From Bromus sterilis (taxonomy: Eukaryota; Streptophyta; Magnoliopsida; Poales; Poaceae), in the NCBI GenBank assembly GCA_950022295.1, contig OX465599.1, positions 6,696,001-6,760,000 on the forward strand: DNA of 64,000 bases, in the 5' to 3' direction. Positions 1 to 11,805 of the stretch are shown piece by piece. The notes below the pieces were generated by a model that saw only the letters and a list, made by a program, of their open reading frames with translations, made no database searches and was not told the DNA's origin. How positions within the stretch are numbered: the first letter of the stretch is position 1; every line of letters starts with the position of its first letter. Both the position numbers and the translations under genes were made by a program.

Positions 1-180
1 GCAAATCGCTTCCACAAGAGAGAGAGACTTGGAAACCTACCTCTGCCTCGAGCAACCGCCGGCTCCGAACGTCGGCGATGTACGGCTACGAGGCGACGAC
101 AATCTGGAGGCGGGGCGAGTTGACCTAGGGAGGGGGAGGTGGACGTGATCCAGATGGGGGGAGACGCGGGCTATATATGA
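1..180 (-). promoter_or_regulatory. Possible promoter and first exon of a minus-strand gene running off the left edge
   Basis: On the minus strand a TATA-like run lies at about 171-178. It is followed by a pyrimidine-rich leader and GC-rich sequence down to a good splice-donor match (GAG/GTAGGT), where the GT is the complement of 39-40. This looks like a TATA box, a 5' leader or first exon, and the start of an intron that continues past base 1. No convincing start codon or protein can be read. It could equally be a chance match in a GC-rich patch beside a transposon. Confidence 0.3.
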
Positions 181-324
181 GGCGGCTGGATGGCTGCGAT
201 CCGAGGATCAAACGGCTGAGATGAGTTCCCTCGGCAAGCAGTCGGTGCATGGACTGAGAAGAGCTATGTCCAGCCGATTGGAAGAACATCTGTTTTCTCA
301 AAAAAAATGCTTCGTTACACAGAC

Positions 325-1462
325 AAAATAACCAGGGCCGGTCCAAAGTTATTTTCGGCCCGAGGCGAACAAATATCTTTTTACTACATTTTTATAGTTA
401 TTTAGATCTTATTTCTAACGAGTTATAGTCTTACAAACATAGTTATCTTTTGTTTTATTTTACCCCCATGGTAGTGCATTAGAGTTAATAAATATTAGTT
501 CGTTTGTTTTTGTTTGTACTAGATATCATATAAAAATAGTAAAACATATTTTGTAACAATTTTTCTTATATTACATAATTTATATAAGGCAATCCTAGAC
601 TTATATTTTTGTAACCAGTGCTAGACTTATACTTCCCCCGTTCCGGGATATAAGGTGTATATGTTCTGTTACAAAGACATTTTTATTTAACTTTGAATAA
701 ATTTATAGAAAAAAGTCAATATCTATGATATATAAAAAATATAATATGAAAATATGTTTGAAGATAATTGTGATGATGCCAATTTGGTATATAATTTATA
801 TCAATATATTTATCTACAAATCTGATCAAAGTTACATAAATTTAACTTTTTAAAAATAATAATATCATTTATTCAGGAATGGAGAGAATATAATTTATGG
901 TAAAGATTCTCAAAAAGTATGACCCCGTAAATATCATGATAGTAATTTCTAGTATATGATTAAGTAAGTGTGTCTATAGAAAGTTTTATAATATAAACTG
1001 AGACAATGATCTCATTTTTCATCCTTTTTTGTTTAGCAACAGACAAATTTTCATAAAATTGTTTATACTTTGTACTTTTTATTGAAATAATAATGCTTAG
1101 AGTAATTATCAACAAATATAAAATGTGTGGTTTCTAATCTATTTTGATATGTAATTTTATTATTTGATATTCACTTATGAAAATGTGATTGATATCATCA
1201 TTACAACATTTTGTTTTGTGAATAATTTTGTTTATATATATTGACATTAATTTAAACATATTATAGGTGAAAACTCATTGTCAAAATTATATGTTGTCGA
1301 ACAAAATTTTAATTCAGACATTCAATTAAATAGAGTGAGTATTAATATTTTATTATGTTTAATAGATAATACCATAAAGATTACCATTTTGGATCCTTAA
1401 TTTCTTGGGGCCCTGGACGGTCGCCCTTTTTGCCCGGCTTATAGGCCGGCCCTAAAAATAAC
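325..1462. mobile_element. Non-autonomous hAT-type DNA transposon with 8-bp TSD
   Basis: The element body is 333-1454. It starts CAGGGCCGG and ends CCGGCCCTA, the typical plant hAT terminus with one mismatch in the last base. The 8-bp direct repeat AAAATAAC flanks it at 325-332 and 1455-1462, as expected for hAT insertion. The AT-rich interior has no transposase ORF, so the copy is non-autonomous. A Stowaway-like MITE lies inside it at about 632-888, so that MITE landed later or was carried along. Confidence 0.85.
630..890. mobile_element. Stowaway-like MITE nested in the hAT element
   Basis: The left end is CTTCCCCCGTTCC preceded by TA. The right end is a degenerate inverted copy (GAATGGAGAGA) followed by ATA. 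The AT-rich body of about 257 bp and the resemblance to the MITE at 12361-12582 support a Tc1/mariner-derived Stowaway element. The termini have decayed, so the ends are good to a few bases only. Confidence 0.6.
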
Positions 1463-2437
1463 TTATGAGAAAATAATTATACGAGGAGGAAATTTAAATC
1501 AACTGGTTCTTCCTACTCATGTTGTCACTCAAGGTCCAGGAGAAGCTGTTTTTATCGCACACAGAAGAAAAAAAACTTATTAGCACACAAAGCAAATTTA
1601 ATCAGGAATTAAAATCAAAGGCCTATGTTGCTTCTCTCTTCAGGCAACGTTTTTTCTCTTCTCACACAAAAGGGAGATCAACCACCAAGGTTGGTTGGTT
1701 TCCCCGTTGTGCGTAAGAGAAAGAACAATCGTTTTCACCTTCGACACATGAACTATGTAGACCCTGTTTTGGCTATTGGGGATTTGACTATTAGAGACAA
1801 ATCTTTGGGTACCAGGGGTGAAAAGAAGATCTCTGGCTAGGCTAAAACGAGGGAAGAAGAAGAAGAGGGCTACCAAGGAAAAATATGAAGAGAGAAAGGA
1901 TGACCAACAAGTCTAGCTACAAGGTCTACTACCATGAAATGATGACCATGACAAGGACGAGGACGACGTACTTTGGCACTTATCAACAAGCTTCAGTGAG
2001 AGAGTGAGAGAGCCACTTCAGTTCACTGTTGTCTGTACGGTGACACCAGTAACTAGCTAGCTACTTACAATACTCATGCTACTGGCAGGCAGCTGACTGC
2101 GTGTGGTCGTCTGGCACCATCCGTGTGTATTTTGTGGTCACTAAAACAGTGATGAGGAACACAATAGACAGTATATATGGATATTTGAGCTGATCTGGTC
2201 CTGCTGCCTCTGCCTGCGACGTCGAGGTCTGGCTATAATTTCAGTGCTGAGGGGAGGGGATAACGCCGGAAAGGAAAGGAGGTCGTCGCTCGCAGCTAGC
2301 TAGATCAGCAGTTGGCTATGACACACCACGCTACTAGCTAGTAGTAGCATCCAGTGCGTACATTGACAACGAACCAACACCCTTTTGTCCTGACAAAACC
2401 AACTAGAGGTGCACAATTGTTCACAAGTTCAGCTTAA

Positions 2438-2502
<65 letters not shown>

Positions 2503-4735
2503 GTTTATTTTTTGATAATTAGCTTTTCTATCTGATCAATCCGCAATGACCTTATCAACAAGTAACACGCCGCCTACAGTGGTGTCTACTTGGCGGCACG
2601 GACACTCACAGACATTCTCTTATGCATATGAACTGCATATGATAGGCGTGCCGTAAAGACGACTGACAGTGCAGCCACCGAAATTGCCAGTTTTGGAAGC
2701 ATGGTTTAGGTTGGGGCTGAAAGCAGGCCATGAGGACGATGCCCCCACTTCACTACTACCTGTTTGTATCCAATCATCCAAGCAACGGTTTAGTGAGCTG
2801 AGCTGAGCTGAGCTCTAGCAAAAGGAGTTGCTGCTGAATGACCAACTTGTCTTGCAGACAAGTCATGAGCACACTCTGTTTTGGCCGGTCACCCAACTAG
2901 TCATGCGCGCCCTTGCTTAGTTAGTTAGGCATCTTTAATTTTGTGGAGTTCAGATACAGTTACTCTCATCTCAATGTACTAGCTAGTTTAATTTTGGGGT
3001 TAGGCAGGGCAGTGTTGCATTGTGAGCCAACTAAGTAGAGTAGAGACTTAGCAGGCATTTGTCCGAAAAAGGTGAATATATATATCGTGTGGTCGATCGA
3101 TTGGCTTAACCAAATCCCAGACCAGCTTTTCCGAAAAGGGGAAAGCGGAGGAAGAAAAAGAAAGGCCCAGGATTGTTATCTTCATATATGGCTTATCCTA
3201 GATATTATTTGGCGGTTCATTTCAGGTCGTAATCGGCGGGTCCGTGGAGGATGGAGAGAGATCTAGCTAGTTTCTTTCTGTGGAATCTGTTTTAATTTCC
3301 TCCTGTATTGTTGGATAAGACTAGAGTGGCACTGAGTAGAGACTAGGCATCGATCGGTGGCACTGGCCAGCCATGAGCAATCCAAACTTAAGGCTAGCTT
3401 TTATTTATTTATGATTTTAGAATCTAATACTTAATCACCAGATAATTAATTAATTAATTATATTTACGAGTTCCTAAAATATTTTTATGAGCCGCATAAT
3501 TTGGAATTGCAAAGCATATATATCATATATATGTAATACAAAAAGAAAAAAAATTGATTGGTTTGTGATCTTTTGTTCGTCCTCTCTTTTCGTGTTGTCG
3601 AAGTCGCGGGTGCTTATTGGCCAGTAGTAAGACAGTCAAGTACATTTTGAGGATGAAAACACACAAGATTCCTAGAACTGTCTCATCTATATATCCTGAT
3701 CTTATCCCTTCACTTATCTCTACGCACAAACTGCTGGAGAAGCATTTGAAAGAAGCAAGACTGTGGCACCAGCAGCTAAGATGATGTTTCTTGAAGCTAG
3801 CAGCCACAGGCCACGTACGTACAGAGAGCATATTAGAATATGTGTGAAATGTGTCATGTTGTTGCAACATGCACTCAACCATATATATGTTGATGCATGG
3901 CTTGAGGAGGGGAACAAGGGATGATTCTGGCCACATGCATGGTTGCCCCTGGAATATTAGCAAGGTTGGATTGGTGGTGTGGCTTGGCTCTGGTGCCAAT
4001 CAGTGAGTGGATGGCTGGATGTGGATCAGGAGTGGTTGCCCATGAGCAAAGCCAACAACATCAACAACACTAGCTACTTGCCGCACCCCGTCCTCCCTCT
4101 CGATCTCCCTTCACTCCACGCCACTAATCTGAATTTTTTTGCACCAATAATACACCTCCATCAGCAAGCAAAGCTAGGCATATACAGATTGATTAATACT
4201 ACAGAAATTATATATCCCAGGCTTTCTTCCAAGTTGTCAAGTCCCAGCTACTACTACTACTGCACAGGTGTTGATTAATTAGTCGCCGCTTTGTTAACTT
4301 CCATCATGCATGCATGACTAATACTATATTTGAACAGGTAAATAAATGAATGGATAAATAAAGATATGTATTTTGAGATGATCTTGTCATGCCACCCTCT
4401 GATCTTCCATGAGCGTGACGTGAGGAGTGGTGGCCCAGCCAGCAGCCACTTGTTGATTAATGCATGGTGGCGATTAATTAGCAGTGATCTCCTTCTCCTC
4501 CTGCTGCTGCAAGTGATGACAGTGCTGGCTACCGTCGAGTGTCCCACTACTACTTCACTCGTCATCCGTTTCCGTTCCCAGGCACCGCTGGTGTGTGTGC
4601 ATGGTGGGTGTCCATGAACAGCACCACATATTTGCTTCCATCTCCATCTCTCCCATATATATTCCCAACCACTATAATATGTTCTCTCTCTTTCTCTCTT
4701 TGAAAACACACACTATTATAAAGTATGCATTGTTT
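1463..4735. other. Non-coding intergenic stretch
   Basis: No ORF here has coding character or recognisable motifs. The region holds many CTAGCTAG-type motifs, a long CT microsatellite and a short GAGCT array near 2794-2816. It lacks recognisable long transposons, which is unusual against the rest of the window. Regulatory sequence or non-coding transcripts are possible but not shown. Confidence 0.5.
2441..2499. repeat. (CT)n microsatellite
   Basis: About 29 uninterrupted CT dinucleotides. This is a likely polymorphic simple repeat. Confidence 0.97.
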
Positions 4736-4739
4736 GGCA

Positions 4740-4937
4740 CTATAACCAAAGAATAAGATAGCCCGCTAAATGGCCGATATTTCGACGATATAGCTCCAGA
4801 AAAGCTTGCCGATTTTTATTTATGTCGTTGAATATCGGCAAATAACTGGATATATCTGTGATATATCAGGATTCTTTATTATCAAATATCAGCAAAAATG
4901 TCCGTCGCTATATTACTTATCCGGCTATTTTAAACAA
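4740..4937. repeat. Dispersed repeat, copy 1 (GATATATC-rich, hAT-MITE-like)
   Basis: A segment of about 200 bp is rich in GATAT, ATCGGC and AATATCGGCAAATA motifs. It is clearly homologous, in the same orientation, to 6255-6470. In the better-preserved copy the ends form imperfect inverted repeats (accatg..aagatagc against gctattttaaaccatgg). That pattern suggests a small non-autonomous DNA transposon; family assignment is inference. Confidence 0.6.
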
Positions 4938-5518
4938 TGACTATAACTCTCTCTCTCTATTGGCAGATTTCATGCAGTTTCTGTTCCATCTCTCTCACAT
5001 GGGTACGTGTCCACGTCGTAATGGATGGTTACAACAGCCCAACATCCACCGGCCAACACAATTTTTCACACTGCTGCTGCTTAACTGTTGTTCATGACTT
5101 CTCTATGTTGATCTGCCAATTAAACATGGTTCTCTTTTTGCTGTTTGATTAAAGAAAAATGAATTATGTATATACCACCCGATCTTTCCGGTTTACGGTC
5201 AATTGTTTTGCCTATTAAGCAACTACTACCTCACGTTTTGGTAGTTCGAAAAGACATGAGGGAGAACATGTATGCGACGAGGCTTGTTACAGGACCGGTC
5301 AGAAACTTTAATTACCTAAGGGTAAATTCTACGCCGTTAACAAAACAAACACATCAAATATCCGCGGATCGTGATAAGGGAGTTGGCTATGTAATCCGGT
5401 GCATCAAATGTCCAACGTTGGTTCGAACGATCATTTTAAAAATGGAAAAAGTTCATACTAAGATGACGATATTTGATTTATATCAAAATGGATAAAGTTT
5501 AACAAAGTTTCCACTAAA

Positions 5519-6130
5519 CTAACTAAAAAAACAAGCGAGATACCTAAGCACCTCCATCGTCGTTGTTGTAGCCGTCCTTCCAGCGGTTGAACGACTTCCA
5601 CTACGCCTTGCTGAGGAGACGGGCGGCGCGCTCAGTCTCGACCAACCCAACTTTGACAAGGTGATCATTGAATCGGTGTTGACGGTGGGCAGGTGTCTTT
5701 GCAGTGGTCCTGGACCGATCCTCGGCTCGGGACAATGGAAGATCCGCAAACCCATTCCTATGCCACGTTGAATGTAGTGAACACTGCCCGACACACCGCG
5801 TTGCACTATTCCTGATGCACCTTCTTAGTTGTCCTCCTTGCCAGTTGTTGTCATGGTGTGTGAGGAGGAGCTCCTACTGTCATGTCCGAGGTAGTGGAGG
5901 AGGTGTATGCACGCGTGGCGATCATCGCTTCATGCACTCTCTCCTAGTTCTTCACCTCCTTGTCGCGAGGGGCAGCGTAGTTGTCCTGGCTACGCGGCAG
6001 CGAGAGAGGATCCTCCTCGATCGTCGTGTCCGCATTGAAGCGGTGCCAATCAACCGTCTAATCTAAGTCAATATGATCAGCATCAATATGGTTGACCGCC
6101 GCCCGTTGCATCGGCTCTAGAGTGGTATGA
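5519..6130. other. GC-richer segment between the two repeat copies, unassigned
   Basis: This block is more GC-rich than its surroundings and has short ORFs on both strands. None has a recognisable domain, a good start context and an end that agree. It may be a gene fragment or part of an old transposon. No function can be assigned. Confidence 0.3.
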
Positions 6131-6254
6131 ATGCGACAAGGGTTCGTGCTCGACAAGGGTTTCGTTGGGACCATGCAACCGTATGCCACATGGGGAGTCC
6201 GGACGCTAATAAACCTTCCCGATTTGCTTTCAGTTTGTGGAAATTCGAACGTCT

Positions 6255-6475
6255 AAACCATGAAGTAAGATAGCCCGTTAAATAGCCGAATATCGGCGAT
6301 ATAGCTGCTAGGAAAGCTCGCCAATATTTGTTTTCTTCGTTGAATATCGGCAAATAGCGGGATATATCTGTGATATATCGGGATTCCTTGTGTCAAATAT
6401 CGGCAAATAGCTGCCAAAAAAGCCCGCCGATATATCACATATCCTGCTATTTTAAACCATGGTCTAAACCGGTTC
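6255..6475. repeat. Dispersed repeat, copy 2 (GATATATC-rich, hAT-MITE-like)
   Basis: Homologous to 4740-4937 in direct orientation, about 1.5 kb away. It shares the AATATCGGCAAATA and GATATATCTGTGATATATC segments. Both ends carry a TAAACCATG-like sequence in opposite orientation, so it reads as a terminal-inverted-repeat element. No target-site duplication could be read with confidence. Confidence 0.6.
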
Positions 6476-7089
6476 ATATCGTTTGATTCAAGGCGTTGGA
6501 TGACAAAAAAAAGTCCGGGCTGCGATCTTTAGAGATGGTTTGGTGCAGTGCGTTGGATTGTCCTGAATTAGTTAACCTCACTCACTAATTGGAGTGCCAC
6601 GCCATGTGAGCTTTGCAGTTAAGTTGATTATGCCCTCACATCAAGTACCAGCCTGTCCATTAATAATAGTTTACTAGTATTGACTTTTAGAGATGGTGGA
6701 TTGACATGTACATGGTGTGGTACTGGACTACTACTTGTACTGGTACGTACTGGGGAGGAATAATATGGTATAAAAGCATTTTTGAATCTTTTGGGATGAT
6801 CACATACACACCCACACACACTCATGTGAGGCTGCTTAAGTTGTCTAGCTAGCAAATACATGCACTGATTAATGATAGATCCTTAAAGCTAGGGTTCCAC
6901 ATGTGGGACAACTCGGCTAATTGCCAATCATGGGCAGGATCATGGCAGCTTTCCTGCACTGCTTAGCTGATTAATTTAGTCATGGCAAAGTAAGGAGAGG
7001 GAGGGAGGAAGAAAAGGCATCCATTACTGCTGACTCACTCTGGGTTGAAGTGCAAGTGAGTGACCAACATGTGTGCATGATGAGAGATC

Positions 7090-7090
<1 letters not shown>

Positions 7091-7120
<30 letters not shown>
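7091..7120. repeat. (AG)n microsatellite
   Basis: Fifteen uninterrupted AG dinucleotides. Confidence 0.95.
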
Positions 7121-7122
<2 letters not shown>

Positions 7123-7951
7123 TGGAGGAAGTTTGTTAGAGAGAGAAAGGAAGCTAACCAGCTTCCAACTAATTAAGCCAAGTGAAGTGATGCCTTGCTT
7201 GCCCCCACCACACACTACAGCATCATATCATCCTCCCAATTGGATGGGTTGCAATTTTCTAGCTAGGGGGGGTTTCTTGTTGCCCCACACAACAAACAAC
7301 GATCAAGGATCACGTCAAGAATCGCCACTGGATTAATTTAATCACTCTCAACCGTATATCCCCTCTCCCTCTAATCTCTCGTCAACCGTTGACTTCTCTC
7401 ACACAACATGATGCCACATCAATCGCTTCTTTTCAAACTTAAGAAAAAATCTTGGAAATATCCGCGATAATTTAGTTAATTGGTTTATCATATATATTAT
7501 ATGCATACATCGAGATAATTTATTTGGTTTAGTTGTATGTGTATCATAGACTGTATGGTTGTTGGTTATTGAGTATATGTCATGTACCCGTATACGTACA
7601 TGAATAGTGATTAAGGGGGTGTGTGTGACTCAATTAATTTGGAGGAGAGGACGGCATTTTGATTGAGATAGTGTAGCCACAGCAACCTATATAGTAGCAC
7701 CAACCCAAATCTAGCCATCCTGAGAAGTAAGAAAAGGAAGTACTTAATCAGTGTGACCCCTAACTAACACCATTTTAGATGGGCCATTTGCATCAGAGGA
7801 TTGGAAGTTTTTGCATATAGCTTACAAACCAAGCAATTAGTTGTTCCTATTGATAAACAGTGCAATTAAAAAGGTAGGTGATGGAGGGACAGGTCGGAAA
7901 CAAACATTTTGGGTGTGGAGGTGCAAATACTTTAGAAGAAATTATATAATT

Positions 7952-7968
7952 GGGGGGGGGGGGGGGGG
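7952..7968. repeat. Poly-G run of 17 bases
   Basis: An unbroken run of 17 G on the plus strand in AT-rich surroundings. Such runs can form quadruplex structures and are also sequencing-error prone, so the exact length is uncertain. Confidence 0.9.
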
Positions 7969-9196
7969 TATTATTTTTAGTTTTTCTTATTTGGTGTGTT
8001 GTGTGGCCACTGGACACTAGCTGGGGACAAATGCATCTACAGCTGCACCGCCACTACTGCCTCACTACCTCCTAATTGTAGTTGCCAACTGCCAAGCAAC
8101 CTAGCTAGCTAGCTGTTCATGATCAGTGGAATTTCTCAAGACAATTGTATATATGTCTGTGGGTTTTTTCAACAGAAAAGAACAAGGAAATTAACAAGAA
8201 ACCATCAAACATGTGACTATAATTAATAAAGAGATGGATCGCGGGGATTTTCGAGGATTTTTCACCAACTAAATAATCAATAGCCACATGCTTGCATATG
8301 TATATAAATCAAAAGAAAAAAGAAAAAGTAGTGGAAGAAAAGTAGGCCGGGGATGTGATTAGTTTGAGCTGGTTGAGAGGCTGATGAATCCAGGCTTGCA
8401 GTGCAACACCATGACACCCCAGGAATCACACATGCACAGAGGAATATTGAGCTTGCTTCCATCCCTTCTTTCTTGGCTTGTTGCTGTTGCTACCACTATA
8501 GTACTACTACCTAATTAATTGATAAATATTAGTAGTACTCACTCACCACTCCTCTAATTGGATCCCTTTCTCTCTCCCTCTGCCTTCTCTGTCTCTCTCT
8601 CTCCACTTGTAGTGGCAACCAAATATATACACTCCAAATTCATTCATTCACCTGGCTAGCTTTGCTTCACCTCAAGAATAACCTTCACTACACACTTAAT
8701 TAGGATCCACACCACAGGGAGAGAGAGAGTGGCTAATTAAGTTAAGCAGTAGGAGAGAAAAAAGAGGATGCGCCAGAGACTAAATTAAGGGTTGCTATTA
8801 ATTCATCCAGGGCTAGCTAGACATGTTTTGCACATGAAAGAAATTAGGCAGGTAGCCAAGCATGGATATTGTCCACAAGTAGTGGGTTTAAGTGAGGGGA
8901 TGGGCAGCATTAAGCCAGCTCTATCACACCCATTCTAGCTATCTATTTCCACTCAGCTCCCTTCCTTGGCCACCGATCGATTTACCCTTCTACTATTACT
9001 CCCTCTAACAATAGCACTTAGCAATTAACCACCAAAACCACTCCCTCTTTCTATCTCTAGAGAAGGTTATAAGAGTTGGCATCCAAAAGACAAGACACAG
9101 GTAGAAGAGAAAGCCGGCTAGCTAGGTTTTTCCAGACAGCTCTTGTTCTCTCTCTCTCTCTCTGGGTGTTTTCTCTCTCATCTCTAGAGAGAGAAA

Positions 9197-9220
9197 GCTA
9201 TCTATCTATCTATCTATCTA
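9197..9220. repeat. (CTAT)n microsatellite in the C2H2 promoter or leader
   Basis: Five to six tandem CTAT units directly upstream of the C2H2 gene. Confidence 0.9.
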
Positions 9221-9319
9221 GGAGGCTTGCTTGTCCATTAATTAGAGGCCAAGAGAAACTTCCATTGATTAGAGTAGTAGCTGCCGGATCCATCTCTTTG
9301 TTATATGTGCAAGCCAAAA

Positions 9320-9322
<3 letters not shown>

Positions 9323-9359
<37 letters not shown>

Positions 9360-9500
9360 GCCAGCGTGTGTAGCTCCACTTGTCCCTCCATCTCGCGCCA
9401 TAAAAACCACGTACAGAGCCAGCCTCCCTCCCTACCTCTACCTGCCTGCCACTCTCTTCCTCTCTCTCTCTCTCTCTCTCTCCCTCTCTCTCTAGGCCTA
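9323..9500 (+). promoter_or_regulatory. CT-rich leader or core promoter of the C2H2 gene
   Basis: Two long CT microsatellites (9323-9358 and about 9461-9494) lie within 200 bases of the start codon at 9521. Pyrimidine-rich CT tracts at this place are common in grass 5' leaders and bind GAGA-type factors. That they act here is inference. Confidence 0.5.
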
Positions 9501-9520
9501 AATTTCTTTGCTTCGGCGGC

Positions 9521-10624
9521 ATGCAAACGTCGGCCATGGAGCTGGTGCTCTTCCGGGAGGAGGGGGCCGTGGACGATCGTCCGCAGCAGCAGCACGGCAG
9601 TTCCGTGGTGAAGCGGAAGCGCACCAAGAGGCCGCGCCACCAGACGTCGTCGCCGGCGGCGGCCATGGCGTGCTCCTCCGCGTCCTCCTCCGAGAGCACC
9701 ACCACGGAGGAGGAAGACATGGCCCACTGCCTCATCCTCCTCGCCCAGGGCGCCGCGCCGCCCGTCGTCGTCGACTCGAGGCCGCCGCCGCCCCCGACGG
9801 TGCCGCAGGAGGCTCGCCGGGATACGTCGTTGCCTCCTCCGGCCGCGGCTGGCCCCCGGCCGGCGCCTTCGCCGGCGGTGGTGTCCACGAAGACGGAGAG
9901 GTACACCAGCCGCAAGTACACGGAGGCGGCCACCACGGCGGACGGCGTCCGGGCCGGCTTCTACGTGTACGAGTGCAAGACGTGCAACAAGTGCTTCCCC
10001 ACCTTCCAAGCCCTCGGCGGCCACCGCGCCAGCCACAAGAAGCCACGCCTCGCCGGCGCCGATGACGACAACGCCGCCAACGCCACCAGCGTCGCCATCG
10101 CCAAGCTGTCCAAGCCGCCGTCGATGAAGACGGCTTCGCCACCACCGCCTGCGAGTGCGACTATGACGATAGCGTCGCCGCCACCGTCCCAGATCGACGC
10201 CGCCCCGGACGTGACCACCGTGCTGAGCCTCAACAACCCCGGCTGCAACGCCGTCAACACCAACAGGATCCGGGTGCACGAGTGCTCCATCTGCGGCGCC
10301 GAGTTCGCCTCCGGGCAGGCGCTGGGCGGACACATGCGACGCCACCGGCCGCTGCACGCGCCTGCCGATCGCGCCACGGCAACCATCGCGGTGACCGCGA
10401 TCACCACGTCCACGACGAAGAAAGACAGCACCCCGGCCGGAATCAACCTGGAGCTCGACCTAAACCTGCCGGCACCATCCGACGAGGAGTGCGTGTCACA
10501 CCCGCCAGCGCCACCACCGCCAGCGCCGCCGGTGGTGCTCGGCCTGGGGCCATTCGACAGCGGCAAGAAACGGCTCATGCTCACGGCCGCCTCCACCGCC
10601 GCGCTGGTGGATTGCCATTATTGA
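9521..10624 (+). CDS. C2H2 zinc-finger transcriptional repressor (C1-2i / ZAT type)
   Basis: A single-exon ORF of 367 residues. It has two C2H2 fingers with the plant-specific QALGGH helix. Finger 1 spans about 150-172 (C152, C155, H168, H172; QALGGH 163-168). Finger 2 spans about 253-275 (C255, C258, H271, H275; QALGGH 266-271). A basic patch KRKRTKRPR at 31-39 is a likely nuclear signal. An acidic/hydrophobic L-box-like segment, EEEDMAHCLILLAQG, sits near 63-77. The EAR repression motif LELDLNLP is at 310-317 near the C terminus. This order (basic patch, L-box, two widely spaced fingers, EAR) is the C1-2i class, whose known members are nuclear repressors, often stress-responsive. The start at 9521 is the first ATG. 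A second in-frame ATG at 9536 has a better context (gccATGG) and would remove five residues. The ORF is very GC-rich and lacks introns, as usual in this class. The exact orthologue is not recognised. Confidence 0.93.
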   Translation: MQTSAMELVLFREEGAVDDRPQQQHGSSVVKRKRTKRPRHQTSSPAAAMACSSASSSESTTTEEEDMAHCLILLAQGAAPPVVVDSRPPPPPTVPQEARRDTSLPPPAAAGPRPAPSPAVVSTKTERYTSRKYTEAATTADGVRAGFYVYECKTCNKCFPTFQALGGHRASHKKPRLAGADDDNAANATSVAIAKLSKPPSMKTASPPPPASATMTIASPPPSQIDAAPDVTTVLSLNNPGCNAVNTNRIRVHECSICGAEFASGQALGGHMRRHRPLHAPADRATATIAVTAITTSTTKKDSTPAGINLELDLNLPAPSDEECVSHPPAPPPPAPPVVLGLGPFDSGKKRLMLTAASTAALVDCHY

Positions 10625-11805
10625 TCGGCACGTTGCATGCACGAATTCTTTCCGTTTCTTAACACTGATTGATTGTTGGATCATTCTTCTTCTTCTTCTT
10701 CCTCCTCCTCCTCTTCTTCTATACCAAATTACAAATTTGCTCCTTGGAACATATATCAAGGAAAACTGTAACATACAAATTGATTCTTTCGATTCTTTGG
10801 CGGAAGGTTGACACTATAGGAAATTAATTGACATTCACATGTATGTATGTAACTATATATGTAAACATGACCATGTAATATATATTGGTGCTGAAATATA
10901 TAAAATTGGAATGAAAAGAATTCCAGTTATTTGTGACCTGTGAGCACAAGAAAAGGTTTGGCCAGTGGATCAGTGTGAGTGAGTGAGCGAGTGAGCGAGT
11001 GGTGGAGGTTGCCTGAAATGTGATGGAAATTAAGGGAGTGGGTGCAATGTTGTGGCCTACTATGATCCACCTTTTCTTCTCTTAACATAACATGCATGTG
11101 TCCAATTCCTAGCTTAGTTCAGCTCTACCAAGTGGCAACTGCACATGCATCTAGTACAAATTTATCCTGTATACAAAATATATCTATGCAGATTCAAAAA
11201 AAAATTATGCACTCTCACATCAGATGAATCTCTTTGAATTATGATGTTCTCCTTCTATTTAATTAGGTATAATCAATTAATTGCTGAGGTGAATAAACAG
11301 TACTAAGCGTTTTCCTTAAACTGTTAATTGCATTTATTTATAACCCAGCAATGGACAGTCGTTTCGAGTGGTGGTGCATGCATGCACGTTTCCTCTTGAT
11401 CAAGTCAGCTATCTTTCTAGTAGCTTGTTGCGGTTGGTTAATTGAGAAAGATATGGACAGTGAAGTAGGCAAAGTTGGAAAGGGAATATGGAGAGGGTAC
11501 TTTGCAAGCAAAAAGGGGGCAATTAATTGCAAGGTGGCTAGTTGAGCATGTTATGTAGATATATATGCTCTAACTTGGCTAAGCTAGCTAGTGACGCATG
11601 AGGTGAGTGTGTTTGGGTGTTGGGCAATTTGCCATATCATATGTGTGCATACATATATACATGTATCTTATCGTATATATATGGATGAGATGAGTGTTAT
11701 TTGTTGCCTACTTGCTACCTACTTCCTCCGCTCCATAATGTAAGATGTTTTTATAATTTAAATTGAACTACCTCTGTCTCATGCATATGCAACAGAGGTA
11801 ATAGC
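10625..11805. other. 3' flank of the C2H2 gene, non-coding
   Basis: AT-rich sequence following the stop codon, with a CTT/CTC repeat patch at 10690-10720 that is probably in the 3' UTR. No further gene is seen. The sequence to 11800 has short palindromic AT motifs only. Confidence 0.5.

Larger units (their letters stand above)
6481..9320. other. Non-coding upstream region of the C2H2 gene
   Basis: No gene is visible. The region contains an AG microsatellite, a 17-base G run, CTAGCTAG motifs and several CT-rich patches. The last kilobase before the C2H2 gene is rich in CT/GA tracts, which in plants are typical of core promoters and GAGA-factor (BBR/BPC) sites. The transcription start could not be placed; a weak TATA-like TTATAAG lies near 9067. 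Confidence 0.45.

Noticed and set aside
3523..3999. 158-codon minus-strand ORF
   Set aside because: No motif, AT-rich with low-complexity ends, and no promoter or splice logic. Probably a chance opening.
6936..6962. Weak resemblance of GGATCATGGCAGCTTTCC to the complement of miR167
   Set aside because: It has a gap and mismatches, no coding context and no foldback partner nearby, so it is neither a convincing target nor a precursor.
9269..10596. Long antisense and alternate-frame ORFs over the C2H2 gene (up to 362 codons)
   Set aside because: They are by-products of high GC and third-position bias in the real gene, are Arg/Gly/Pro-rich and lack domains. The plus-strand frame has both zinc fingers and the EAR motif.
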